64,000 nt of DNA from Sinorhizobium sp. BG8. GTDB taxonomy: Bacteria > Pseudomonadota > Alphaproteobacteria > Rhizobiales > Rhizobiaceae. Positions within the stretch are counted from its first letter, which is position 1. Each line of letters starts with the position of its first letter. Shown here piece after piece: positions 17,642-25,860 of the stretch. The translations under genes and the position numbers were made by a program. Under the pieces are notes generated by a model. That model was not told the DNA's origin, did no database searches, and saw only the letters and a list, made by a program, of their open reading frames with translations. Location: contig NZ_CP044011.1 of NCBI RefSeq assembly GCF_016864555.1, positions 62,001-126,000 of the forward strand, read 5' to 3'.

Positions 17642-18727
17642 ATGAGAAGGCTTTTGGGTACCATTCTGATGTCTATTCTCCTGCTGGCGGGAGTCGTCGG
17701 GGGAACCACCCGCGATGCAGTCGCCGCGCAGAAGAAGTCGTTCAAGGTCGGCTATTCGATCTACGTCGGTTTCATGCCGATGTCCTACCTCGCGCAGTCC
17801 GGCATCCTGAAGAAATGGGCCGACAAGTACGGCATCGAAATCGAGATGGTCGTCGTCAATGACTATGTCGGCAGCATCAACCAGTTCATCGCGGGCGATT
17901 TCGACGCCGTCGGCGTAGCCGGGATGGACGGCCTGACGATGCCCGCGGCCGGCGGCGTCGACACCACGCTCTTCCTCATCACCGACTATTCGAACGGCAA
18001 CGACCAGCTCCTGTCGAAGACTGCGAGCTCCGTCGCCGACCTGAAGGGCAAGGACGTCTACCTCCTCGAATTCAGCGTGTCGCACTACCTCCTCGACCGC
18101 GCGCTCGTCACCAACGGCCTGACCGGACTTGGCGAGGTCAAGACCGTCAACATTTCCGATGCCGATATCGCAGCCGCCTACATCTCGAACGCCGAGATCG
18201 AACACGCCGTCTCGTGGAAGCCGATGACGGCCGACATGCTCGATTCGAACGATGCAAGCAAGGTGCTGTTCGACAGCTCCAAGATCCCCGGCGAGATCAT
18301 GGATGCCTTCATCGGGCATACTGAAACGCTGAAGGACAACCCGGACTTCGGCAAGGCGCTGACCGGTGCCTGGTATGAAGCGCTCGGCATCCTGAAGCAG
18401 GGCGGCGATGCGGCAAAGCCGGTCAACGAGCTGATGGCCAGCGCCATGGGCACCGACGAGGCAGGGCTGAAGTCCCAGGTGGACACGACCTACTTCTTCT
18501 ACACCCCGGCCGATGCCTATGCATTCCTGACCGACGCGAAGACCAAGCAGTCCTGGGACTACATCCGCAAGTTCAGCTTCGACCGTGGCCTCTTCGGCCA
18601 GGGCGCGGCAAGCGTGGATGCCGTCGGTATCTCGCTGCCCGACGGATCGATTCTCGGCGACACGGCCAACGTGAAGCTCAGGGTGGACGCCACCTTCGCC
18701 AAGATCGCGGCAGACGGCGCGCTCTGA
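17642..18727 (+). CDS. NitT/TauT-type substrate-binding protein (urea-carboxylase-associated type)
   Basis: A 361-residue periplasmic binding protein with a signal peptide (MRRLLGTILMSILLLAGVV..., AVAA cleavage region). The segments YSIYVGFMPMSYLAQSGILK, GSINQFIAGDFDAV, MPAAGGVDTT, DYSNGNDQLL and EFSVSHYLLDRAL closely resemble the binding proteins found beside urea/guanidine carboxylases. A small guanidine-, urea- or amide-like ligand is thus a fair guess, though no carboxylase gene is present. The ATG at 17642 has GGAG about nine bases upstream. It heads an importer-monooxygenase-flavin reductase cluster and faces a TetR gene. Confidence 0.85.
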   Translation: MRRLLGTILMSILLLAGVVGGTTRDAVAAQKKSFKVGYSIYVGFMPMSYLAQSGILKKWADKYGIEIEMVVVNDYVGSINQFIAGDFDAVGVAGMDGLTMPAAGGVDTTLFLITDYSNGNDQLLSKTASSVADLKGKDVYLLEFSVSHYLLDRALVTNGLTGLGEVKTVNISDADIAAAYISNAEIEHAVSWKPMTADMLDSNDASKVLFDSSKIPGEIMDAFIGHTETLKDNPDFGKALTGAWYEALGILKQGGDAAKPVNELMASAMGTDEAGLKSQVDTTYFFYTPADAYAFLTDAKTKQSWDYIRKFSFDRGLFGQGAASVDAVGISLPDGSILGDTANVKLRVDATFAKIAADGAL

Positions 18728-18754
18728 GCCGCTCGAAAGCGAACGGGTGTCTCC

Positions 18755-19573
18755 GTGAAGCGCATCATCAACTATCCACCGAACCGCCGCCAACGGATCA
18801 TGCTCGGCATCCTGCCGTTCATCGTTGTGCTCCTGGTCTACGTGATGGGCTCCGAAGTCCGGCTTGCCGCCAATGCGGGGGACAAGATCATGCCAGCCTT
18901 CTCCTCCTTCTACGCGGCAATGGAGCGCCTCGCCGTCCAGCCCGACAAGGCAACAGGCAACTACCTCTTCTGGCTGGACACCTATCTCAGCCTCTGGCGA
19001 TTGTTCGTCGGGCTCGGGCTGTCGGCCCTGATCGCGGTTTTCATCGGCATTCCGGTCGGCTTCATCCCGCACCTGAGGGCTACCTTCGATCCGGTGCTGG
19101 CGGCACTATCCCTGGTTCCGCCACTCGCCGTACTGCCCATCCTGTTCATCATCTTCGGGCTCGGCGAGATCTCGAAGATCGTGCTGATCATCTTCGGCGT
19201 GGCGCCGTTCCTGACACGGGACGTCATCCTGCGGGTGGACGGCCTGCCTCGCGAACAGATCGTCAAGGCCCAGACGCTCGGTGGATCGACATGGCAGATG
19301 ATGCTGCATGTCGTCCTTCCGCAAGTCGTTCCCGGACTCGTGAACGCCCTGCGCCTGTCGCTTGGCGCGGCCTGGCTCTTCGTGATCGCCTCGGAGGCGA
19401 TTACCGCGGAGGGCGGGCTCGGCTACCGGATCTTCCTCGTCAGGCGGTATCTCGCGATGGACGTCATCCTTCCCTACGTGGTCTGGATCACGCTTCTGGC
19501 CTTCCTTGTCGACTACGGCCTGCGCCGCCTCAACGAGTTCGCCTTCCCCTGGGCGCACCTGAAGGAGGCCTGA
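18755..19573 (+). CDS. NitT/TauT-type ABC permease
   Basis: A 272-residue inner-membrane permease of the SsuC/TauC type with about six hydrophobic helices. The ATPase-contact loop is in EQIVKAQTLGGSTWQMMLHVVLPQVVPGL, where the usual EAA is replaced by KAQ. The start is GTG at 18755. It sits 27 bases after the binding-protein gene and almost touches the ATPase gene. A single permease gene implies a homodimer channel. Confidence 0.9.
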   Translation: MKRIINYPPNRRQRIMLGILPFIVVLLVYVMGSEVRLAANAGDKIMPAFSSFYAAMERLAVQPDKATGNYLFWLDTYLSLWRLFVGLGLSALIAVFIGIPVGFIPHLRATFDPVLAALSLVPPLAVLPILFIIFGLGEISKIVLIIFGVAPFLTRDVILRVDGLPREQIVKAQTLGGSTWQMMLHVVLPQVVPGLVNALRLSLGAAWLFVIASEAITAEGGLGYRIFLVRRYLAMDVILPYVVWITLLAFLVDYGLRRLNEFAFPWAHLKEA

Positions 19574-19574
19574 G

Positions 19575-20423
19575 ATGACGGAGATCACCTTCGACAAGGT
19601 CTGGAAGGAATACGACGACACCATCGTGCTGGAGAACGTGTGCCTCAGCCTGCGCGATCACGAGTTCCTCTCGATCGTCGGTCCGAGCGGCGTCGGGAAG
19701 ACCACCATGCTGCGCCTTCTGCTGAGCCAGGAGGTGCCGACGAAAGGCACGATCCTGATCGACGGCGAGCCAATCTCTGGCGAACCCGCCGCCGACAGGG
19801 GCGTGGTGTTCCAGCGCTACTCGGTCTTTCCGCACAAGACGGTGCTCGGCAACGTCATGATCGGTCCGCAATGGCAGCAGTCCCGATTTCTCGGGCGGCT
19901 GTTCGGCGCCCGGCGCCAGGAGGTGACCGAGCGCGCCTTGACGCTCCTCGAACGGGTCGGGCTGAAGGAGGCGGCGGACAAGTATCCGCAGCAGCTCTCC
20001 GGCGGCATGCAGCAGCGCCTCGCCATCGCGCAGGCACTGATCATGAAGCCGAAGGTCCTGCTTCTCGACGAACCCTTCGGCGCACTCGACCCCGTCACGC
20101 GCAAATCCATGCATGTGCTCATTCGCGAACTGTGGATGGAGAACGCGATGACGATCGTAATGATCACCCATGACATGGCCGAGGCCTTCGAGCTCGGAAC
20201 CCGCGTCATCGCGATCGACAAGGTGCGCCGCGATCCGCAGGCCCCGGAAAGGTTCGGCGCCTGCGTCGTCTCCGACTTCGAGGCCAAGCCTCGCATCGTG
20301 CGCGACAGCCGGCGCTTCGAACTCGTCCGCGCCGCCACCCGTGGCGCTGCATCCGCGGTCGAGGAAGCGGGCGGCGACGTTCTTTCGAATTTCCCTCCGC
20401 TCAGCCGGAATTCTTCTCTCTGA
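19575..20423 (+). CDS. NitT/TauT-type ABC ATPase
   Basis: A 282-residue ATPase. Walker A is GPSGVGKTT, the Q-loop is VVFQRYSVFPHKTV, the signature is LSGGMQQRL, Walker B is VLLLDEPFGALD, and the switch is MITHDMAEA. The 'FQRYSVFPH' form of the Q-loop is shared with importers next to urea/guanidine carboxylases. GGAGG ends in the permease stop region, so the two genes are tightly coupled. A C-terminal extension of about 70 residues follows the switch. Confidence 0.92.
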   Translation: MTEITFDKVWKEYDDTIVLENVCLSLRDHEFLSIVGPSGVGKTTMLRLLLSQEVPTKGTILIDGEPISGEPAADRGVVFQRYSVFPHKTVLGNVMIGPQWQQSRFLGRLFGARRQEVTERALTLLERVGLKEAADKYPQQLSGGMQQRLAIAQALIMKPKVLLLDEPFGALDPVTRKSMHVLIRELWMENAMTIVMITHDMAEAFELGTRVIAIDKVRRDPQAPERFGACVVSDFEAKPRIVRDSRRFELVRAATRGAASAVEEAGGDVLSNFPPLSRNSSL

Positions 20424-20443
20424 AACGACAAGGAGCTTACACA

Positions 20444-21757
20444 ATGGCGCCGAAGCCGATGCACCTCGCATGGTTCATGAATTTCACCCCGGACGAATGG
20501 CGCGAACCCTTCGGCAACGGGGGTACCCCCTGGGACGGCCGCTTCTACATCGAGATGGCGCAGGCCCTGGAGCGCGCCTGCTTCGACTACATCATGATCG
20601 AGGACAAGCTGATGGTCCCCGAGACCTATGGCGGCTCGCGTGACTTCGCGCTGAAGAACGCGATGATGGTGCCCAAGGCGGACCCGGCACCGCTGGCAAC
20701 CGCCATGGGCATGGCGACCTCCAGGCTCGGCGTCGTTGCCACCATGTCGACGATGGCCTATCCGCCCTTCCTGCTGGCGCGCCTCTGCTCGACGATCGAC
20801 AGCCTGACCCGCGGTCGCTTCGGCTGGAACATCGTCACCAGCGCGGAAGACCTGGCGGCGCAGAACTTCAACCTCGACGTTCTGCCTCTGCGCGAGACCC
20901 GCTACGAGATGGCTGACGAGTACATGGATGTCGTGCGCAAGCTCTTCGATAGCTGGGACAAGGATGCCGTCGTGCTCGACCGGGCAAAAGGCGTCTACGC
21001 CGACCCGACGAAGGTGCACACCATCGATCATGCCGGCAAGTTCTTCAAGGTTCGCGGACCGCTGAACACCGTGCCCTCGCCGCAGGGTCGGCCGGTCTTC
21101 GTGCAGGCCGGCGCCTCGCCGCGCGGCCGCGACTTCGCCGCCATCCATGCCGACTCGATCATCTCGGTGGCGAGCGGCGTTTCCGCGATGAAGGCATTCC
21201 GGGATGACATCCGCGCCCGCGCGGAAAAATTCGGGCGCAATCCCGACGAGATCAAGGTGCTTTTCTGCATCACGCCGACGCTCGGCGAGACCGAGGCCGA
21301 GGCCTACGACAAGTACAACCGCATGGTCTCCTCGGACTACTTCATCACCGACACGCTTTCTTCCATATCGGCGATCACCGAGATCGACTTCTCGAAGTTC
21401 GATGTCGACAAGCCGCTGCCGGAGAAGCTGGTGACCAACGGCGAGTCCGGCACGCTGGACAAATTCCAGCAGTGGGGAAGCGGCAAGACGCTGCGCGAAC
21501 TGGTGGTCGACGGCGGCGGCGGACTGGTCTCGTCCGTCGAGCTGATCGGAACCCCGGACCAGGTCGCCGACAAGATGGGCGAGGTCATGAGCTACGTCGG
21601 CGGCGACGGCTTCCTGCTCACGACCCCGGTCCTGCGCGTGAGCCGGCGCTACATCACCGAGATCACCGACGGGCTGGTGCCGGCGCTCCAGCGTCGCGGA
21701 CTGGCGCGGACCGAATACAAGCACGAACTCCTGCGCGATAACCTGATGGAATTCTGA
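20444..21757 (+). CDS. NtaA/SnaA/DszA-type flavin-dependent monooxygenase
   Basis: A 437-residue luciferase-like TIM-barrel oxygenase of the NtaA/SnaA/DszA subfamily. Typical segments include LDSLTRGRFGWNIVTS-like text (TIDSLTRGRFGWNIVTS), LPLRETRYEMADEYMDVVRKLFDSW, HAGKFFKVRGPLN and QAGASPRGRDFAA. Such enzymes use FMNH2 supplied by a separate reductase to cleave C-N or C-S bonds or hydroxylate chelators, sulfones and pyrimidines. The next gene supplies that reductase. AAGGAG lies nine bases before the ATG. Placement right after an importer suggests it oxidises the imported compound. Confidence 0.9.
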   Translation: MAPKPMHLAWFMNFTPDEWREPFGNGGTPWDGRFYIEMAQALERACFDYIMIEDKLMVPETYGGSRDFALKNAMMVPKADPAPLATAMGMATSRLGVVATMSTMAYPPFLLARLCSTIDSLTRGRFGWNIVTSAEDLAAQNFNLDVLPLRETRYEMADEYMDVVRKLFDSWDKDAVVLDRAKGVYADPTKVHTIDHAGKFFKVRGPLNTVPSPQGRPVFVQAGASPRGRDFAAIHADSIISVASGVSAMKAFRDDIRARAEKFGRNPDEIKVLFCITPTLGETEAEAYDKYNRMVSSDYFITDTLSSISAITEIDFSKFDVDKPLPEKLVTNGESGTLDKFQQWGSGKTLRELVVDGGGGLVSSVELIGTPDQVADKMGEVMSYVGGDGFLLTTPVLRVSRRYITEITDGLVPALQRRGLARTEYKHELLRDNLMEF

Positions 21758-21838
21758 GGACCCATTCCGCGCGCCGCCCTACCTGCGGCGCGCGGGCACA
21801 AACCAAACTCCGGTCGATCGTTCACTGCGAGAGAGACA

Positions 21839-22357
21839 ATGACCCAGCCACACACGCATCCATCAAGTAACGATGAATCCCGTGCCGTCTCGCGGGAAAA
21901 CTTCCGCGAGGCGATGTCCCGGCTTGCGGCAGCGGTCAACATCGTCACCACGGACGGGACCGGAGGAAGGGCGGGCTTCACCGCGACCGCTGTCTGCAGC
22001 GTCACCGACAGCCCGCCGACCCTTCTCGTCTGCCTGAACCGGAACAGTTCGGCGAGTGCCGCCTGCCTCGAGAACGGTGTGCTCTGCGTCAACACCCTGC
22101 ATCCGAGCCACGAGACGCTCTCCAATCTCTTCGGCGGCAAGACGCCGATGGCCGAGCGCTTCGACTCCGCCGACTGGGCCGAAACGGCAAGCGGGTCGCC
22201 GAGGCTCGCCGATGCCATCGTCGCCTTCGACTGCAAGGTGGAGCGCATGGCCGAGGTCGGCACGCACACCGTCCTCTTCTGCGAGGTGATCGACATCGCC
22301 GCGGGCGACAGGCCGGAGGCCCTGCTCTACTTCGCCAGGCGCTATCACACGATCTGA
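21839..22357 (+). CDS. RutF/NtaB-like flavin reductase
   Basis: A 172-residue NAD(P)H:flavin reductase of the HpaC/RutF family. The core [29 protein letters not shown] is nearly identical in pattern to RutF, the partner of the pyrimidine oxygenase RutA. It also has [15 protein letters not shown] and a C-terminal [11 protein letters not shown]. It would supply reduced flavin to the preceding monooxygenase. It is the last gene of the cluster and converges with the RpiR gene. Confidence 0.9.
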   Translation: MTQPHTHPSSNDESRAVSRENFREAMSRLAAAVNIVTTDGTGGRAGFTATAVCSVTDSPPTLLVCLNRNSSASAACLENGVLCVNTLHPSHETLSNLFGGKTPMAERFDSADWAETASGSPRLADAIVAFDCKVERMAEVGTHTVLFCEVIDIAAGDRPEALLYFARRYHTI

Positions 22358-22368
22358 AGCGCTTCGCC

Positions 22369-23217
22369 TCAGTCGAAATCTCCCAATTCCTCGTGGATTC
22401 CCGCGATGATCTCGGAGCGCTGTTGCGCCGACTTTCCGGCATGGGCCGCGTAGGTGAGCATCAGGAGGCGGATGGCGCTGCCGACCGCCGTATGCGAGGC
22501 GCCGAGAGCAAAGCTCGCGACATGGCACGGCAAGACGACGCGCGAATGGCGCTGCGCTTCCAGCATCGACCCGCGATCCGTAATGGTGATGACGTTGAGC
22601 CGGCTGGTGGCCGCATAGGAGAGGATCGGCTTCAGGAGCGTGTTGTGCGGCGGCAGGGTGATGACGAGCAGCACATCCTTCGGCCCCGTCATTGCGAGAT
22701 CCTCGGCCCAAGACCCCTGGTTTATTCCGAGGATCATCACGTTGTGGCGCAGCCGCGACAAAAGCAGCCGCGCATAGCGGGCAAACCCCTCCTCTGATCC
22801 GAAACCGAGCACCCAGACCCGCGGCGCGGCTGCGATGAGCTCCGCTGCCTCGCGCACCTTGTCCGAACGCATCTCCTCGAAGGTCTTCGTAAGGTTCTTC
22901 AGCTCCAGTTCCAGATGCGCGCCTATGGTCCGGCCGAGCGCGACCTGCTCGGAATTGGTGACGGAGTACTCGTAGGGCTCCGTACGGTTCCGTTCCTCCC
23001 GTGCCTGCAGCTTCACCTCGTTGAAATCCGAATAGCCGAGGTGCTGGAAGAAGCGGGCAGCCGTTGCCTTCGAGACACCCGCCATTTCGGCGATCTCGGT
23101 CGCCGAATGGGTAAGAATGTCGTCCTGCCGGTCGAGGATCAGTTGGGCGAGCTTCTGCTCCCCCGCCGTCAGCCGGGCATATCTTTCCTGGATGCGCAAA
23201 ACGAGACGTGACGCCAT
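22369..23217 (-). CDS. MurR/RpiR-family regulator
   Basis: A 282-residue protein with an N-terminal HTH_6 domain (ILTHSATEIAEMAGVSKATAARFFQHLGYSDFNEVK, residues about 33-68) and a C-terminal SIS domain (about 120-250) that normally binds a phosphosugar-like effector. It is divergent from the COG0212/importer operon. The 106-base gap contains four phased GAAAC-type half-sites, so it very likely controls that operon and itself. The effector is unknown; an SIS domain over a folate/thiamin-like operon is unusual. Confidence 0.9.
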   Translation of the reverse strand: MASRLVLRIQERYARLTAGEQKLAQLILDRQDDILTHSATEIAEMAGVSKATAARFFQHLGYSDFNEVKLQAREERNRTEPYEYSVTNSEQVALGRTIGAHLELELKNLTKTFEEMRSDKVREAAELIAAAPRVWVLGFGSEEGFARYARLLLSRLRHNVMILGINQGSWAEDLAMTGPKDVLLVITLPPHNTLLKPILSYAATSRLNVITITDRGSMLEAQRHSRVVLPCHVASFALGASHTAVGSAIRLLMLTYAAHAGKSAQQRSEIIAGIHEELGDFD

Positions 23218-23273
23218 GAGCCTTCGATTCCCCCGCTGCGAACATAAAAAACACTAGCATCCCTCTTGCAATG

Positions 23274-23310
23274 ATGAAACTGTTGTTTCATGATTATGAA
23301 ACAGTGAAAC
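23274..23310. promoter_or_regulatory. Phased operator half-sites for the RpiR regulator
   Basis: ATGAAAC (23274), GTTTCAT (23285) and ATGAAAC (23296) alternate in orientation every 11 bases, one helical turn. This gives two overlapping perfect inverted repeats with four-base spacers. A fourth copy, GTGAAAC, is at 23304. They lie between the RpiR gene and the operon it faces. Confidence 0.7.
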
Positions 23311-23323
23311 CACGGGTTCTTAC

Positions 23324-24061
23324 GTGTCGCATCCACGCCTCATACGTCAGCGCATCTGGGAGCGGCTCAAGGATGTCGCCCGGCCGGACACGCGCTTCCA
23401 TATGCGGTTCTCCGAGTTCATCCCCGATTTCGAAGGCTCAGACAGCGCAACCGACCGCCTCGCGGCCCTGCCGAGTTTTGCGCGCACGTCGCTCGCCTTC
23501 GTGACGCCAGACAATTCGATGCTCGAACTCAGGCGGCGCATGATCGTCTCGGGCACACCTTTCGTGATGTCGACCTACAACATCCAGCGCGGCTTTCTCT
23601 ATCTCGCGCCGGGCATCGTTCCGAAAGGAACCGAACTGCAGGCGGCGTGGCTCGACGGCATCGAGCACTACGGGCGGCCCGTCACGCTGGAGGACCTCAC
23701 CCATATCGGTCGCTTCGATTTCATGGCCACGGGCGCCTCGGCCGTCTCGATGGACGGCGTGCGGTTCGGCAAGGGCCACACGTTCTTCGACCTCGAATGG
23801 GGAATGTTCACCGACCTCGGCCTGGCCGACGAGGCGACGACGATCGCGGCCGTCGTGCATGACGTCCAGGTGGTCGAGGACCGCCTCAACGTCAGCGAGA
23901 CGGAAATACCGGTCGATTTCATCGCTACGCCGACCCGCACGATCGCCGTCGAGCGCAACCGACGCCGGCCGCGCGGCATCCGCTGGTCCAGCATCACCAC
24001 CGATGAAATCGACGCCATTCCGCCGCTGAAGGAACTTGCCCGCATGCGCGGGGTCGCATGA
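23324..24061 (+). CDS. 5-formyltetrahydrofolate cycloligase-like protein (COG0212), copy A
   Basis: A 245-residue member of the 5-formyl-THF cycloligase superfamily, COG0212-type paralogue. It opens with RQRIWERLKDV and has PDNSMLELRR, GVRFGKGHTFFDLEWGMFTDLG and AAVVHDVQVV, where GxGKGxxxxDxE is the nucleotide-binding signature, and a late TPTRTIAVERNRRRP. True cycloligases are usually shorter and lack this N-terminal extension. COG0212 proteins have been linked genetically to thiamin metabolism rather than to 5-formyl-THF. It is the first gene of an operon whose last gene is a second copy. The start is GTG; the ribosome site is weak. Confidence 0.85.
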   Translation: MSHPRLIRQRIWERLKDVARPDTRFHMRFSEFIPDFEGSDSATDRLAALPSFARTSLAFVTPDNSMLELRRRMIVSGTPFVMSTYNIQRGFLYLAPGIVPKGTELQAAWLDGIEHYGRPVTLEDLTHIGRFDFMATGASAVSMDGVRFGKGHTFFDLEWGMFTDLGLADEATTIAAVVHDVQVVEDRLNVSETEIPVDFIATPTRTIAVERNRRRPRGIRWSSITTDEIDAIPPLKELARMRGVA

Positions 24062-24118
24062 ACGACGCCTGGAGCATTTGAAAGTCCATTGCTCTCACCA
24101 GAACGAAAGGGAACCCAC

Positions 24119-25090
24119 ATGAACATCGCCTTCAACAGACGCCGGTTTCTCGGCCTCATGGGAGCCGCCGCGACGCTTCCGATGATGGGCCGCGTCGCCC
24201 GTGCAGCAACGCCATTCAACTTCCAGGCTTCCTGGATCAACGATGCCGAGTTCAGCGGCTATTTCGTCGCCGTCGACAAGGGTTACTACGCCGAAGAGGG
24301 GCTGGACCTCACCTATCTCTCCGGCGGACCGGACGTCATCCCGGAAAGCACGATTGTCGCGGGCAAGGCGGATCTCACGCTGACGACGCCCGACACGACG
24401 ATCAAGGCGATCGTCGAGCAGAACGCGCCCTTCAAGATCATCGGCGCCCAGTATCAGAAAAACCCGATCGGTATCGTCTCGCTCGCCAAGAACCCGATCC
24501 GTGAGCCGAAGGACCTTGTCGGCAAAACGCTCGCCGTTCCCCCGGTCAACGTCATCTCGGTCGAGGCGATGCTGAAGATCTCGGGTGTCGATCGCTCGCA
24601 GGTGAACATCGTCCCCTATGCCTACGATCCGACGCCGCTCATCAAGGGCGAGATCGACGCATCGCTCGATTTCACGACCAACGTCCCTTTCACCATCAAG
24701 CAGGCAGGCGAGGAAGCAACGTCCTTCCTTCTCTATGATTTCGGCTTCACCATCTTCAACGACACCGTCGTCGTCACAGAAGAGACGCTGAAGGCGAAGC
24801 GCAAGGAAATCGTCGCCTTCCTGAGGGCCAGCCGGAAGGGCTGGGAGGAGAACCTCAAGGATCCGGCCGTCTATCCGCCCACATTTGCGGACAGCTGGTT
24901 CAAGGGGACCGGGCGTTCGATCGAGAACGAGGTCTACTTCAACACCGCGCAGAAGCCGCTGATCGAATCCGCCGGCGGGATCTTCTCCATGAGCGAAGAG
25001 GCGATCGAGGCGAACATCAAGGCGCTCGCCGCTGTCGGCATTGTCGCCAAACGCGAGCATTTCGATACGACGGTTCTCGAAGAAGTCTGA
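24119..25090 (+). CDS. NMT1/THI5-like substrate-binding protein with Tat-type leader
   Basis: A 323-residue binding protein of the SsuA/THI5-like (NitT/TauT) group. The leader NRRRFLGLMGAAATLPMMG carries a twin-arginine motif, so export is probably through Tat. The mature domain starts FNFQASWINDAEFSGYFVAVDKGYYAEEGLDL, the ThiY/THI5-like opening. It continues with GGPDVIPESTIVAGKADLT and KTLAVPPVNVISVEAML. Proteins of this type bind pyrimidine, thiamin-precursor, sulfonate or nitrile-like ligands. AAAGGGAA precedes the ATG at 24119. It is placed between COG0212 copy A and the ATPase gene. Confidence 0.88.
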   Translation: MNIAFNRRRFLGLMGAAATLPMMGRVARAATPFNFQASWINDAEFSGYFVAVDKGYYAEEGLDLTYLSGGPDVIPESTIVAGKADLTLTTPDTTIKAIVEQNAPFKIIGAQYQKNPIGIVSLAKNPIREPKDLVGKTLAVPPVNVISVEAMLKISGVDRSQVNIVPYAYDPTPLIKGEIDASLDFTTNVPFTIKQAGEEATSFLLYDFGFTIFNDTVVVTEETLKAKRKEIVAFLRASRKGWEENLKDPAVYPPTFADSWFKGTGRSIENEVYFNTAQKPLIESAGGIFSMSEEAIEANIKALAAVGIVAKREHFDTTVLEEV

Positions 25091-25860
25091 TGGCAAACAT
25101 GTCCGGCATCCGCCTCGAGCACGTGTCGCGTTCCTTTGCGGGACGCGGCACCGTCGTCACGGCCCTTGCCGATGTCTCTCTCGATTGCCCGGCAGGGTCC
25201 TTCACGGCGTTGATCGGGCCCTCCGGCTGCGGCAAGTCGACCATGCTGCGCCTGGCTCTCGGTCTCGACCGGCCGGATGCGGGCACCACGACGGTCGCCG
25301 GCATGGCGCCCGGCGAAGCCGCTCGGGCCGGGCTGACCGGCGTCGCATTCCAGGATGCGGCGCTGATGCCCTGGCGCACCGTCGAAGACAACATCGCGTT
25401 GCCGCTCGACGTGCTCGGGCGGCCGCGCCGCACGCACGCGGGCAAGATCGCCGATCTCATTGCGCTGGTGGGCCTCACTGGCTTCGAGAAGGCTCTTCCT
25501 GGCGAGCTCTCCGGCGGCATGCGCCAGCGCGTCGCGATTGCCCGCTCGCTCGTGACCGATCCGAAGGTTCTCTTCCTGGACGAGCCCTTCGGCGCGCTCG
25601 ACCAGATCCTCCGTCGCCAGATGAACATCGAACTGCAGCGTATCTGGATGGAAAGTCGCGCCACCACCCTGCTCGTGACGCACGGGATCGACGAAGCCGT
25701 CTTCCTCGCCGACCGCGTCGTCGTCATGCAGAGCAAGCCGGGACGCATCGCCCGCGTCATCGACATCCCGTTGCCGCGCCCGCGCCGGCCGGAAATCTTC
25801 ACCAGCCCCGAGTTCCACGCCCTTGAGGACGAGATCGCGGAGGCCCTCGATGGCCGCTGA
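25090..25860 (+). CDS. ABC ATPase of the COG0212-linked importer
   Basis: A 256-residue SsuB/TauB-type ATPase. Walker A is GPSGCGKST, the Q-loop is AFQDAALMPWRTV, the signature is LSGGMRQRV, Walker B is VLFLDEPFGALD, and the switch is LVTHGIDEAVFLADR. Its ATG shares a base with the stop of the binding-protein gene, and its end overlaps the permease start by 11 bases, so the importer genes are translationally coupled. The 'PW' Q-loop is typical of the nitrate/taurine/thiamin-precursor importer group. Confidence 0.93.
   Translation: MANMSGIRLEHVSRSFAGRGTVVTALADVSLDCPAGSFTALIGPSGCGKSTMLRLALGLDRPDAGTTTVAGMAPGEAARAGLTGVAFQDAALMPWRTVEDNIALPLDVLGRPRRTHAGKIADLIALVGLTGFEKALPGELSGGMRQRVAIARSLVTDPKVLFLDEPFGALDQILRRQMNIELQRIWMESRATTLLVTHGIDEAVFLADRVVVMQSKPGRIARVIDIPLPRPRRPEIFTSPEFHALEDEIAEALDGR

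Noticed and set aside
19817-21724. A 635-codon open frame antisense to the ATPase and monooxygenase genes
   Set aside because: It spans two well-recognised sense genes and has no recognisable protein features. It is a product of high GC content.
23218-24118. Possible TPP riboswitch upstream of the COG0212/THI5-like genes
   Set aside because: I looked for the conserved CTGAGA and ACCTGATC-type segments in the leader and found none. Protein operators occupy the region instead.
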